Shown: positions 1-7,952, counted from the stretch's first letter. The stretch: DNA of 15,111 nucleotides from a bacterium (GCA_013203085.1 JABMQX010000064.1:1-15111), one strand, 5' to 3'. Notes: generated by a model from the letters alone, not told the origin. A program made the numbers and translations.

Positions 1-1644
1 GGGATCACAATCAAATCTCATCCCGTGCGGCTTATCTACAGGAGAAGTAAAGGCGAAGAATACGTCCTTAACCTGATAGACACGCCGGGGCATGTGGATT
101 TCTCCTACGAGGTTTCGCGAAGTCTCGCGGCGTGCGAGGGAGCGATTTTGGTAATTGATGCAACGCAGGGGGTTCAGGCGCAGACTATTGCGAACCTTCG
201 CCTTGCCCGCGAAAGGAATCTCAAGCTAATTCCGGTCATCAACAAGATTGACCTGCCGAGCGCGAACATTCCCGAGGTGACCCAGCAGGTCGAGGAGATT
301 GCTCAACTGCCGAAGGAGGATATCATCCTCGTCAGCGCGAAATACGGCACCGGCGTCGAGAAGGTCTTGGAGGCTATCGTGAAACTTGTGCCGCCTCCGC
401 CCCGGGATGACAGCGGTGAGCTGAAGGCGCTCATATTCGATTCGGTCTTCAACAGCTTTCGCGGCGTGGTCATCTATACCAGAGTCTTCAGCGGAGAGAT
501 GCGGCCGCGAATAGGCATCACCATGATGAGCACCGGCAAGAGCTTCGAGGTGGCGGAACTCGGGCTCTTGTGCCCTCAGATGCGGCCCGCGAAGTCTCTT
601 GGCGAGGGAGAGGTCGGCTATGTGATAGCGAACATAAAGGACGCCGATGACGTTCGCATCGGAGATACGATAACCTCGCGGTCGAAACCGGCGAGGGCTC
701 GGCTGAAGGGATACAAGGAGATGCCGCCGATGGTCTTCAGCGGTCTTTACCCCTTGGACGTCTCCGATTACGACTCCCTGAGAGAAGCCCTCCGAAGGTT
801 GCGGCTGAACGACGCCTCCTTCGTATATGAGCCGGAATCGTCCGTCGCTCTCGGATTCGGATTTCGCTGCGGCTTTCTCGGCCTGCTGCACTTAGAGGTG
901 ATTTTTCAGAGGATCGAGAGGGAGTTTGACATCTCCACGATCTCAACAAAGCCGAGCGTCAGTTACGCCGTCCGGATGCGGGATGGTGAGGTGCGGATGA
1001 TTGACAACCCGACACACTTCCCCAATCCGGGTGAGATCGAAGCGGTGGAGGAACCTTACGTTCTGACCTACGTCATTGTTCCGAACGAATCCATCGGGGC
1101 GATCATGCAGTTGTCCCTGGAAAAGAGGGGTGAGTGTATCGGGACGGATTCCATTGACCCCAGGCGTGTCATGCTGAAATTCGAGCTGCCCCTCAACGAG
1201 ATTATCGTGGACTTTTACGACAAACTCAAATCCCTGACAAAGGGTTACGGCTCACTCGATTACGAGTTCATCGGGCACAGAAAAGCGGAGATGGTCAAGC
1301 TGGATATTCTCATCAATCACGTGCCGGTTGATGCCTTCTCAAGCATCGTTCATGCCTCAAAAGCGGAAAGCAAGGGGCGCGCAATAGTCAAGCAACTGAA
1401 AGAGTCCATCCCCAAGCAGCTTTTTTCTGTCCCCATTCAAGCCGCTGTCGGCAGCCGCATCATCGCCCGCGAGACCATCAAAGCGATGAAGAAAGACGTT
1501 ACCGCTAAGTGCTACGGGGGCGACATCACTCGCAAGCGCAAGCTCTGGGAGAAGCAGAAAGAGGGGAAAAAGAAACTGAAGGAAGTCGGCCGCGTTCGCA
1601 TCCCCCAGAGAGTTTTCATAGAGGTTCTCAAAGCCGGCGCATGA
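1..1644 (+). CDS. lepA: Elongation factor 4 (LepA), 5' end cut by window edge
   Basis: A translational GTPase that acts on the ribosome and is thought to back-translocate or remodel stalled or initiating ribosomes. The frame is open from base 1, giving 547 residues. The visible start (GITIKSHPVR) is the LepA switch-I region, so roughly 50-55 N-terminal residues, including the P-loop, lie outside the window; the first ATG inside is not the true start. G3 (DTPGHVDF, residues 28-35) and G4 (NKID, residues 81-84) are present. Domain III carries FGFRCGFLGLLHLE, and the LepA-specific C-terminus is complete (KCYGGDITRKRKLWEKQK, then the lysine-rich tail and VFIEVLKAGA). Colinear with E. coli LepA throughout, with no frameshift. 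No lepB or other usual partner follows; downstream sequence is decayed. An ATGA at the stop overlaps a 36-codon frame that I do not regard as a gene. Confidence 0.97.
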   Translation, partial: GITIKSHPVRLIYRRSKGEEYVLNLIDTPGHVDFSYEVSRSLAACEGAILVIDATQGVQAQTIANLRLARERNLKLIPVINKIDLPSANIPEVTQQVEEIAQLPKEDIILVSAKYGTGVEKVLEAIVKLVPPPPRDDSGELKALIFDSVFNSFRGVVIYTRVFSGEMRPRIGITMMSTGKSFEVAELGLLCPQMRPAKSLGEGEVGYVIANIKDADDVRIGDTITSRSKPARARLKGYKEMPPMVFSGLYPLDVSDYDSLREALRRLRLNDASFVYEPESSVALGFGFRCGFLGLLHLEVIFQRIEREFDISTISTKPSVSYAVRMRDGEVRMIDNPTHFPNPGEIEAVEEPYVLTYVIVPNESIGAIMQLSLEKRGECIGTDSIDPRRVMLKFELPLNEIIVDFYDKLKSLTKGYGSLDYEFIGHRKAEMVKLDILINHVPVDAFSSIVHASKAESKGRAIVKQLKESIPKQLFSVPIQAAVGSRIIARETIKAMKKDVTAKCYGGDITRKRKLWEKQKEGKKKLKEVGRVRIPQRVFIEVLKAGA

Positions 1645-2128
1645 AGTGCGCTCTCCGAGTGATGATCGGGGACTCGAGGAAGCTGTCGCCGGAGACGCTT
1701 GTACGGGGACAACGTCCTCACCGCCAGGGGGACCGACAGAGCGGGCAATGAGATAACCTACCCGAGGACAGGATTGCGAAGTTTGGCGTGAAGGGAGTGC
1801 TAAGGTACACATGCGTGGGCAGTGATAGGCTGTGGTGGGCTTTCGAACCCGTCGTCGAGGTCGGAACAGGGTCCTATACAAAGCCTGCTGGGATCGAAGA
1901 TAGAATAGTAAACACGGGTTACTGTCGAGGGGCCGCCTATTGTGGGTGCTGTGATTAAGGGCGGGCCTCCTGGAGCAGCTGACATGTATTTCAGGCGATA
2001 CGCGCCGGAGAGCAAGCGTTTACCGAGCCGACCGGGGCGAGCTCACAAACTCTGGTATCGACCAGCAGGAATGCGCTTACGATCTCTCTGGGGGCTTGGG
2101 TGTCGCGTTTCTAACCGAGGAGGCCTGA
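1641..2128 (+). pseudogene. Decayed coding stretch between lepA and the lipoprotein gene
   Basis: No intact gene fills these 485 bases, but protein-like peptide appears in three frames in turn. At 1699-1788 one frame reads GDNVLTARGTDRAGNEIT, which resembles the end of bacterial Ig-like repeats (consensus around A-T-D-x-A-G-N) or, less well, an RHS repeat. From 1752 to 1955 a second frame is open for 68 codons (contains RLWWAFEPVVEVGTGSYTKP). From 1955 to 2125 a third is open for 57 codons (contains NSGIDQQECAYDLSGGLGVA) and stops at 2126-2128, one base before the lipoprotein start. None has a credible start codon. The pattern suggests a gene, or gene 3' end, broken by indels. The Ig-like resemblance is judged by eye on one short segment and is weak. 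Confidence 0.3.
2118..2123 (+). promoter_or_regulatory. Strong ribosome binding site fixing a TTG start
   Basis: AGGAGG sits six bases before TTG at 2130. No in-frame ATG lies nearby, and the predicted signal peptide begins exactly at this TTG, so this site decides the start of the lipoprotein gene. Confidence 0.75.
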
Positions 2129-2129
2129 G

Positions 2130-3347
2130 TTGAATGTGAACCCGACCATACCGCATCTGGCCCTGTTGACTGTGTCAACACTATGCCTGTGTTCAGGCTG
2201 TGACAAGAAGGAGGAAGCATGGGTTTGCCTGAACAAGCTCAGCATAGGGTACGTTCCCAATCGCACCGCGAATCAGTACGACGTGTGTCTGGTCGGAGAT
2301 GGCGTCGTTGCTGTTCCGCATATATATCCGTTGGCGGCAGGGCCTGAGGGGACGGGGGGGCGCGAAGCGAACTTCGTTATGGGACGAGTAGCCATTATCC
2401 GAGAGTCGCAGGGGCTCCAGGTTGTCGCTATAACCCAGGTGCAGGAGGTCAGCCCAGAGGGCCCAGAGGACCTTCTGAGTTGCGCATGCTGTCTCGATGC
2501 AAACGATGATGTGGCTATTATCCTCGGTCTCCAGAAGTTTCGGTTAGTTGAGCTGGATCTCCGTGGAGGCGCAAGCCCTCATGTGTTAGAAACGACAGAG
2601 GTGCCGATACGACAAGGTGTCGTGCTGATGTCGCTTTTGATTGGGAGCGGCAAATCGCTAATGGCGTTTGTTTCCATGAGCTTGAAGATCGACGGAGAGC
2701 GAGAAGGTCGGATACAGGGCATTCTCGTTGGTGACAGGCCGACGCCCCTGGAGATTCCCTCCATAGGCGGCTTTTTTGATGCTGTTACGTACCAAGATGG
2801 GGTCCTCCTAGCTGCGATCGCTGCTTTCTCAGAGGGAGGGGGTCTGGTCGTGCGTTTCTTCAAGGTCGCCTCGTCGAACGAAAGGTGGTCGGTGCAAGCC
2901 TCCAATCTCCCCGACTTGGTAGTTCCCGGGAGGGTCCGTGGATTGCGATTGATCTGTAACCGAAAGGAGCCACTGGTGCTCGTTGCGGGTGATTTCGTGA
3001 TTTATGAATGCTATTTGAGCGATGGAGAATGGGAACTGTCTGCGATCGCGAGAGAGGACACGGTGTTCTCGGCCTTTGCAGCCGCAAGACTTGGGAACAG
3101 ACCGTGCGTGGTATATTCGACTTACTACCGAAAGGTGAAAGCGTTGGTGAGGGCGGCGGCTTCGCGAGACTGGACGGACTATGATCTCAGTTCTGCATTT
3201 GGTCGTCCGGTTTACGACATCCGTCTGCTGGCTTATCGAAACGACAGGCTCTGTATGGTGTCATCCGAGGGCGACACACCCCCGGATCGCCATCAGCTCA
3301 TTTTTAGAGAATGGCAATACAAGACCAGAGGCGCTACGCAAGAATAG
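2130..3347 (+). CDS. Putative lipoprotein with propeller-like repeats, function unknown
   Basis: 405 residues, TTG start. The N-terminus is a signal peptide: a hydrophobic stretch (LALLTVSTLCLCSG) ends in a lipobox-like CSGC at about residues 21-24, followed by DKK. Cys at the -3 position is unusual for a lipobox, so lipidation is likely but not certain. The rest has no family I recognise. It shows recurring beta-strand blocks of the kind 'G-x-P-x-hydrophobic-V-Y ... hydrophobic strand ... W', for example RLGNRPCVVYSTYYRKVKAL followed by DWTDYDL near the C-terminus, and REPLV-type strands earlier. These are compatible with a BNR/sialidase-like or similar beta-propeller; no Asp-box was found. 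It stands alone, flanked by decayed sequence upstream and an RHS remnant downstream. The intact frame and strong ribosome site argue that it is a living gene. Confidence 0.75.
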   Translation: MNVNPTIPHLALLTVSTLCLCSGCDKKEEAWVCLNKLSIGYVPNRTANQYDVCLVGDGVVAVPHIYPLAAGPEGTGGREANFVMGRVAIIRESQGLQVVAITQVQEVSPEGPEDLLSCACCLDANDDVAIILGLQKFRLVELDLRGGASPHVLETTEVPIRQGVVLMSLLIGSGKSLMAFVSMSLKIDGEREGRIQGILVGDRPTPLEIPSIGGFFDAVTYQDGVLLAAIAAFSEGGGLVVRFFKVASSNERWSVQASNLPDLVVPGRVRGLRLICNRKEPLVLVAGDFVIYECYLSDGEWELSAIAREDTVFSAFAAARLGNRPCVVYSTYYRKVKALVRAAASRDWTDYDLSSAFGRPVYDIRLLAYRNDRLCMVSSEGDTPPDRHQLIFREWQYKTRGATQE

Positions 3348-3445
3348 CGCCATGCCACCTGGGGGCGCAACGACCTTCGCCAAGGCACTGCTCCCGAAGC
3401 CACCATGTTCCGCCAGGCCACCGGATGCACAACACGCTGTTTTGA

Positions 3446-3763
3446 GCCAGACTTCTCTCCGGCCGGACACATAACTGGCCACACGGCAGGGGAATTGGGA
3501 GCATCATCTACTGCAAGGAGGGACCGGATTATTACTACTTCCACTACAACCACAAGGGGGACATGGTTTCCGTCACGGACGGCAATAAGAACGAAGTTGC
3601 GTACTACGAATACGATGCCTGGGGCAACACCATGACCGAGGCGGGAAACTGGAGCAGTCCGTACCGCTTCTCGACCAAGCAGTGGGACGGGGAGTCCAGC
3701 CTGTACTACTTTGGCGCCAGATACTACTCGCCAGAAATCGGCCGCTGAACTCAAAGAGACCCG
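3446..3763 (+). pseudogene. 3' remnant of an RHS/YD-repeat gene (core domain end)
   Basis: RHS proteins are large surface or secreted toxin-delivery shells; the conserved core ends in a motif close to LYYFGARYYSPEIGRWTQRDP, after which a variable toxin domain begins. Here the frame is open from 3446 and recognisable RHS peptide runs from about 3485: GRGIGSI, DYYYFHYNHKGDMVSVTD, YYEYDAWGN, RFSTKQWD and YYFGARYYSPEIGR. At 3746-3748 the expected Trp codon TGG is TGA; the next five codons still read T-Q-R-D-P (3749-3763). After that, similarity ends and no toxin tail is seen. No RHS repeat region lies upstream; instead the intact lipoprotein gene is there. So this is a small fossil of a gene truncated at its 5' end and closed by a nonsense mutation. 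Confidence 0.85.
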
Positions 3764-3911
3764 CCCCCGCGAAACGCGGGGCCCACGGCGTAAAGGGGAA
3801 TTTCGCTCCGCTTTCCCTTTCGTTCGCGTCGGAACGCCCCTTCGGGCCGCGCTCTACACATCGCTGCAGCCCCGCCTTGCGTGGCAAGGAAATCGTTGAA
3901 ACGGGATTTCC
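3764..3911 (+). repeat. GC-rich cluster of short hairpins between RHS remnant and permease
   Basis: Three perfect short inverted repeats are seen in about 150 bases: CCCCGCG-aaa-CGCGGGG (3765-3781), CCTTGC-gtg-GCAAGG (3875-3889) and GGAAATC-10 nt-GATTTCC (3888-3911). The second and third overlap, so they cannot both form at once. None is followed by a run of T, so they are not textbook terminators. No purine riboswitch core was recognised ahead of the permease gene. The remaining bases up to 3985 hold no gene. Confidence 0.4.
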
Positions 3912-3925
3912 GTTCATGGTAGATT
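3896..3925 (+). promoter_or_regulatory. Possible sigma70 promoter for the purine permease
   Basis: TTGAAA (3896-3901), an 18-base spacer and TAGATT (3920-3925), about 60 bases ahead of the permease start. The -10 matches the consensus at four of six positions. The -35 lies in the loop of the GGAAATC/GATTTCC hairpin. Weak, position-based support only. Confidence 0.25.
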
Positions 3926-3985
3926 CCATTCCGTTTTCTGCAATGTGCATATCCCGCCTTGGGTCATTTCCGGGAGGATATAAAG

Positions 3986-5365
3986 ATGCTCGATAACTTT
4001 TTTAAGCTGAAGGAGCACGGTACGAACGTTCGGACGGAGGTTCTCGCCGGCACGACGACCTTCATGACCATGGCCTACATCATCTTTTTCCAGCCGGCAC
4101 TTTTTTCCGTCACGATGGGCATGGACCACGGCGCGGTGATGATGGCGACGTGCATCTCGGCGGCAGTTGCCACGCTGATGATGGGGTTGTGGGCGAACTA
4201 TCCCATCGCCCTCGCTCCGGGAATGGGTGAGAACTTCTTCTTCGTGAGCGTGGTTACGACGACTGCAATCGCCTTTGGGGGAATAAGAGTTACGTGGCAG
4301 ATGGCTCTGGCAGCGGTTTTCATTTCCGGCATGCTTTTCACCCTGCTTACGTTCTTGCGGGTGAGGGAGATGATTATCAACGCGATTCCGCCCTCCATCA
4401 AGCACGCGATTGCAGCAGGGATCGGAGCGTTTATCGCTTTTATAGGGCTGAAGTACTGCGGTATCGTCGAGCAGAACCCCGATGCTTTGGTGAGGCTTGG
4501 AAACATGAGGTCGCCAATTACTCTTCTGTCCATCATCGGGTTGCTGATCATCTGCCTGCTTATGGTGCGGCGGATCAGGGGAGGGATCGTCATAGGGATG
4601 ATTCTCACAGCGGTCATCGGGGCCCTTGTGGGCTTGAAGTTCAAAGGCCTCGACGGTAGTCTTCATGCGGTAGTGGCATATGAAGGCGTTATGTCCCTCA
4701 AACCGCCGGACGTGTCCCCGACTTTTCTCAAGCTTGATTGGGCGGCGATGATTCGATGGGAGATGATTTCCGTCATTATCCTTTTTCTGTTCATGGATAT
4801 GCTGGACACCGTGGGCACCCTCGTGGGGGTGAGCGAAAGGGCAGGGCTGATGAAAGAGGGCAAACTGCCCAGAGCGAACCGGGCGTTCTTATCGGATGCT
4901 GTTGGGACTTCCGTAGGGGCTCTTCTCGGAACGTCCACTGTTACTTCTTACATCGAAAGCGTCGCTGGCGTCAGCGAGGGTGGCCGGACAGGACTGTCGA
5001 GCGTTGCGACGGCGTTCCTTTTCCTTGCGGCGATGTTCTTTTATCCGCTGGTGAAGACTATTGGAGGGGGTTGCCAGATTGCGCCCACGGTCACGCTCTA
5101 TCCGGTGATCGGGCCTGCTCTTATCGTGGTCGGGGCGATGATGATGCGCTCAGTGGCAAAGATCAAGTGGGACGATTTCTCGGAGGCTGTCCCCTCCTTC
5201 CTCATCTTTCTCGGAATTCCCTTGACCTACAGCATTGCCGACGGTTTTGCCTTTGGCTTCATTTCCTATCCCATCCTGAAGCTCTTCAGCGGTAAGGCTA
5301 AGGAGATCAACTGGCTACTCTACCTGTTGGCTGCGCTTTTCATTCTCCGATACGCTCTTCTTTAG
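3986..5365 (+). CDS. Purine (guanine/hypoxanthine/adenine-type) permease, NCS2 AzgA family
   Basis: 459 residues, an inner-membrane nucleobase:cation symporter, which is the normal length for the AzgA/PbuG group. Start chosen at ATG 3986 because GGGAGGA ends seven bases before it and relatives begin with a similar MLDxFFKLKEHGT. Family signatures are visible in order: TTFMTMAYIIFFQPALF (24-40), NYPIALAPGMGENFFF (71-86), AIPPSIKHAIAAGIGAFIAF (133-152), FLFMDMLDTVGTLVGV (267-282), GTSTVTSYIESVAGVSEGGR (315-334) and IPLTYSIADGFAFGF (411-425). About a dozen hydrophobic segments fit the family's 14-helix fold. The substrate-loop segment is usually GMGLNAFF; here it is GMGENFFF, so the exact base preference should not be assumed. 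It stands alone, with no purine biosynthesis or salvage gene beside it. Confidence 0.95.
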   Translation: MLDNFFKLKEHGTNVRTEVLAGTTTFMTMAYIIFFQPALFSVTMGMDHGAVMMATCISAAVATLMMGLWANYPIALAPGMGENFFFVSVVTTTAIAFGGIRVTWQMALAAVFISGMLFTLLTFLRVREMIINAIPPSIKHAIAAGIGAFIAFIGLKYCGIVEQNPDALVRLGNMRSPITLLSIIGLLIICLLMVRRIRGGIVIGMILTAVIGALVGLKFKGLDGSLHAVVAYEGVMSLKPPDVSPTFLKLDWAAMIRWEMISVIILFLFMDMLDTVGTLVGVSERAGLMKEGKLPRANRAFLSDAVGTSVGALLGTSTVTSYIESVAGVSEGGRTGLSSVATAFLFLAAMFFYPLVKTIGGGCQIAPTVTLYPVIGPALIVVGAMMMRSVAKIKWDDFSEAVPSFLIFLGIPLTYSIADGFAFGFISYPILKLFSGKAKEINWLLYLLAALFILRYALL

Positions 5366-5390
5366 ACGCTGCCGGAGAGGAAGGGAGTGC

Positions 5391-7166
5391 TTATCTACGA
5401 GAGGTTCCTGCTTCACCGGTGGCGGTTGATGCGTTTGGCTCGAGATTGCCGATGCCGAGAGCACGAACGATTTTACCGGCTGTTCGGTTTCCCGAAGAAA
5501 CGACCAGATGCTTTTTCTTTCCGAGGCGTAGCTCGGCGACCGATATCGTCTCGAGCGCCTCGATGACGTCATCGAGCGATAGAGCTATCTTTTTCTCGAG
5601 GAGCCTCTTCGCCAACTGGCGCCGAAGGAGAAGGGCAAACTGGCTGATGAGGAGATGTCCGGTGAAGAATCTTCCCGGGTCTCCGTTGTTGAGGCGTTCC
5701 TCGAAATCAGGAAGGGGAAGGGGGGTGGAGCGGAAAGCGGCTGTATCGGGAATGGTTTGGAAAGCCTTCTGGAGTCGGCGTAATCCCTCGTAAAGAGCCA
5801 CAGCGGCGGAGGGGGATATATCGGCGTCGTTGGTCTTGAGAAGAGAGATTCCCTCGTAGGCTCGCTGAACGGTGGATTTCCGTTCGTCCTCCCAGAAATC
5901 AAAACGTCCTTCTGGCGTTATTCGGCAGGAGATGTAGCGGTAGCTTTTCCGCTGCGCCAGGATTCTCTCCGCCCGAGCCATAATGGTGGCGGGCTTTTTC
6001 AGCCTCCCATTCTCAACGGCTCGTTTGATTTCTTCCAGGGCTCTAAGAGCGCGGCTCACGACCGATGTTCGCGAAGCGATTTCCTCTTTCTCCTCTTGCC
6101 TGCTGCGAACGAGAAAAAAACGCTCCGTGGCGACCTGATCCGATTTCTTAGCTCGCAATGAAGCGTCGGTCTCGACCGGCAAAAGGACTTCCTGAACTCT
6201 TATGTCGCCACCAATCCTTACCCACTGGCGGCCTGCTTGCTGGATGACCTCGACCGCCCGTGGGTCTCGCCTTCTGCGAACGCCAACGAGGTAGTGAAAT
6301 CCCTGCGAGTCTAGCAGGTCGAGTTTCTCCTCGTCCGTACGGGGAGGGGCGACGAAAAGGACTTTCCGAGCCCCAAAACGCCGTTTGCCTTCCTCGATGA
6401 ACCGTTTGATCTGGACGGCGTTCGGTTCACCGCTGCCAAAGAAACGAATAGCCAACGGCCAACCCTCACAGACGATTGCCCCGAAGCAAAGTCTTATGGG
6501 TTTTTCCGAACTCTGAGGAGTCCACCCCATGAATGGCCGACGCGGCGACATCCGCTCCACGAAGCTGGTGTCGAGCTCGTACACAACCACTTCGTCCCCA
6601 CCGCTGCACATCCCCTTCACGGTGTCCAGAATGGCTCTCTCAATGACGCGGCGCTTTGCCACGAGACGCCGCAGGGTGTTGTCCCAACGGTTGCGAAGAG
6701 GCGCTTCGGAAGTGCCGGGGCCTTTGCGGGAACCAGCTGCCCCCCGGCGCGATCCCAGCTCGCCCGGTATGAAAACCTTCTCAAGCCAGTTGTCTATCCC
6801 GTACTTCCAGAAGGGATCAACGAGGCGGTTGGCGGTTAGAGCGAAGGCTGCTTCGGCAACCTTAACACCGCAAGCGGTCGAGATAGCGTCCGCGAGTCCA
6901 GTGTCCTCCCAGAGATGCCGGGCGACCAGAACCGGCCCCCAGGGCAAAATCCGTTCCGCAGAGACCTCGTTCGCCGAAACGAAACTGTCCCCGCAAAACT
7001 CTCCCAAGCTTCTCACGAGATTGTCGAGCTTCCCCTCGAGGAGGTTGACCGGCCCGAGGCGGGCAATCGGTTTTGCCTCCTTTCCGAGGCGAGGCTGACG
7101 GTCAAATATCTCGAGGTAAACCTGTTTTTTTCGGTTTTCCGTAAGCGTCACTTTTCGTACGAACAT
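5391..7166 (-). CDS. IS1634/IS4-type transposase, full-length frame with degraded catalytic triad
   Basis: 591 residues. The frame continues upstream, but the start is put at ATG 7166 because AAGGAG lies eight bases before it and MFVRKVT is the usual family start. The DDE (RNase H-like) core is recognisable: ELDTSF (first Asp, D199), the GWPLAIRFF strand, the YLVGVRRRRDP block (291-302), and near the C-terminus LLKTNDADIS, then GHLLISQFALLLRRQL (503-518), equivalent to the family's GHVFxxFLALLL. However, where relatives have VADRG, carrying the second Asp, this protein reads VAPPR (P274 at the Asp position), and where they have a helix like QVERAFR, carrying the catalytic Glu, it reads RLQKAFQ (Q466). 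By eye-alignment two of the three acidic residues are gone, so it may be unable to transpose despite lacking stops or frameshifts. Convergent with the permease, 25 bases between stops. Confidence 0.9.
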   Translation of the reverse strand: MFVRKVTLTENRKKQVYLEIFDRQPRLGKEAKPIARLGPVNLLEGKLDNLVRSLGEFCGDSFVSANEVSAERILPWGPVLVARHLWEDTGLADAISTACGVKVAEAAFALTANRLVDPFWKYGIDNWLEKVFIPGELGSRRGAAGSRKGPGTSEAPLRNRWDNTLRRLVAKRRVIERAILDTVKGMCSGGDEVVVYELDTSFVERMSPRRPFMGWTPQSSEKPIRLCFGAIVCEGWPLAIRFFGSGEPNAVQIKRFIEEGKRRFGARKVLFVAPPRTDEEKLDLLDSQGFHYLVGVRRRRDPRAVEVIQQAGRQWVRIGGDIRVQEVLLPVETDASLRAKKSDQVATERFFLVRSRQEEKEEIASRTSVVSRALRALEEIKRAVENGRLKKPATIMARAERILAQRKSYRYISCRITPEGRFDFWEDERKSTVQRAYEGISLLKTNDADISPSAAVALYEGLRRLQKAFQTIPDTAAFRSTPLPLPDFEERLNNGDPGRFFTGHLLISQFALLLRRQLAKRLLEKKIALSLDDVIEALETISVAELRLGKKKHLVVSSGNRTAGKIVRALGIGNLEPNASTATGEAGTSRR

Positions 7167-7174
7167 ACGTTTTG

Positions 7175-7180
7175 CTCCTT
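7175..7180 (-). promoter_or_regulatory. Ribosome binding site deciding the transposase start
   Basis: AAGGAG on the minus strand, eight bases before ATG 7166. It selects this start over the upstream in-frame ATG at 7355, which has no comparable site. Confidence 0.7.
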
Positions 7181-7275
7181 GACCTTTTTGCGTTGGCGGC
7201 TTGAAGAGCCCCGGATTCGATGGCAATCTTTCGGCAAAGATGCGTGCCCGCCTCGCTTCCCGAACGCGGATAGTC

Positions 7276-7293
7276 TCGCGAACAAATTCGCGA
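7276..7293. repeat. Perfect 7-base hairpin, TCGCGAA-caaa-TTCGCGA
   Basis: The two arms are perfectly complementary around a four-base loop, about 110 bases upstream of the transposase start. Outer bases (CGCGGA to the left, CGCGTCCG to the right) extend an imperfect palindrome from about 7264 to 7304. It has no T-run. It could be a structural element of the IS 5' region or chance. Confidence 0.4.
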
Positions 7294-7393
7294 CAACGCG
7301 TCCGAGGAAAATGTGCTCCCGTACGCAGGGGAGATTCGCCAGGCGACGTCCCCACGGCAATCGGGCAACCCGTCGGGGCTCGGATTCAATTCA

Positions 7394-7558
7394 TCATACT
7401 GCTCCACGCGAACGACAGAATGGGATGCCTTCAGAAGGAATGATTTCTGCCGTCTTTCCCTCCCGGATAGAGGAACAGCGCTTGGTATAGAGGCGCAGGA
7501 CAAACCTGCGGGCCCTTTCGTTGACGATATCGAAGGCACTTCCTCTCCGTTGAAATGC
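7394..7558 (-). pseudogene. Coding-like fragment of unknown origin
   Basis: The minus frame is open for 54 codons and stops at TGA 7396-7394. It reads like real protein: FDIVNERARRFVLRLYTKR, then REGKTAEIIPSEGIPFCRS. No start codon lies in frame before the upstream stop. A neighbouring frame just upstream contains SCCSSCEHFNGEEVPS, so a frameshift may join the two. I recognise no family. It lies partly inside the proposed IS limits, which weakens those limits or means the element carries a fossil gene. Confidence 0.2.
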
Positions 7559-7952
7559 TCACAGCTCGAGCAACAGGATCGAATCCCGCGGAACCTCTTC
7601 TCGGGCTGACCTGTTCTCGACCTTTTCGGGCAAGCACATCTACGGCCTAAAATCGCTGTCAATAGGTTACCACACGGCTGCGTATTGAGCAATCCCTCGG
7701 AGGAGAAAAATGCGGCCTCCCGGCAACACACCCAAGCGGGACGAGAGCACACCTTTTCTTAGGAGTGCCGCTTGAAAACCTGCCACGGGTTAACGAAGCA
7801 TGCGGGCCGCATATTACATTCCTTCCCCTCGGAGAGCAGCAGGATCTCCGCGGCTACTCGCCCGACGTTATCCTGAACAAAGACTTGATTTGCCGGCCCC
7901 TCAGGGCTAAATTGAATGTGTATGAGAAAGATATGGCTGAGGAGAATGCCCA

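Larger units (their letters stand above)
5373..7549. mobile_element. Possible extent of the insertion sequence (IS1634/IS4-type)
   Basis: An 11-base perfect inverted repeat, CGGAGAGGAAG at 5373-5383 and CTTCCTCTCCG at 7539-7549, brackets the transposase gene. The left copy lies 8 bases after the permease stop and 7 bases before the transposase stop codon, a sensible place for an IS end. Weak points: no target-site duplication is visible next to the repeats, the right end would be 373 bases upstream of the transposase start (long for an IS), and the repeat is purine-rich and could be chance. The transposase itself is certain; these boundaries are not. Confidence 0.3.
7167..7952. other. 785 bases without a convincing gene, upstream of the transposase
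   Basis: Open frames exist on both strands, but none combines a start, a ribosome site and recognisable peptide. The best coding-like segment is on the minus strand (7394-7558, listed separately). The minus frame running into the transposase (7167-7355) is arginine-rich and lacks family similarity. A plus-strand frame from GTG 7763 has its AGGAG touching the start codon, and it runs out of frame into the zinc-ribbon gene, so I do not call it. A strong short hairpin lies at 7276-7293. Confidence 0.5.

Noticed and set aside
3764..3985. Purine riboswitch ahead of the permease
   Set aside because: No conserved purine-aptamer core was found; only short unrelated hairpins are present.
3914..4666. 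250-codon minus-strand frame opposite the permease
   Set aside because: Antisense to a clear NCS2 gene; His/Asp/Arg-rich composition typical of a mirror frame, no ribosome site or family match.
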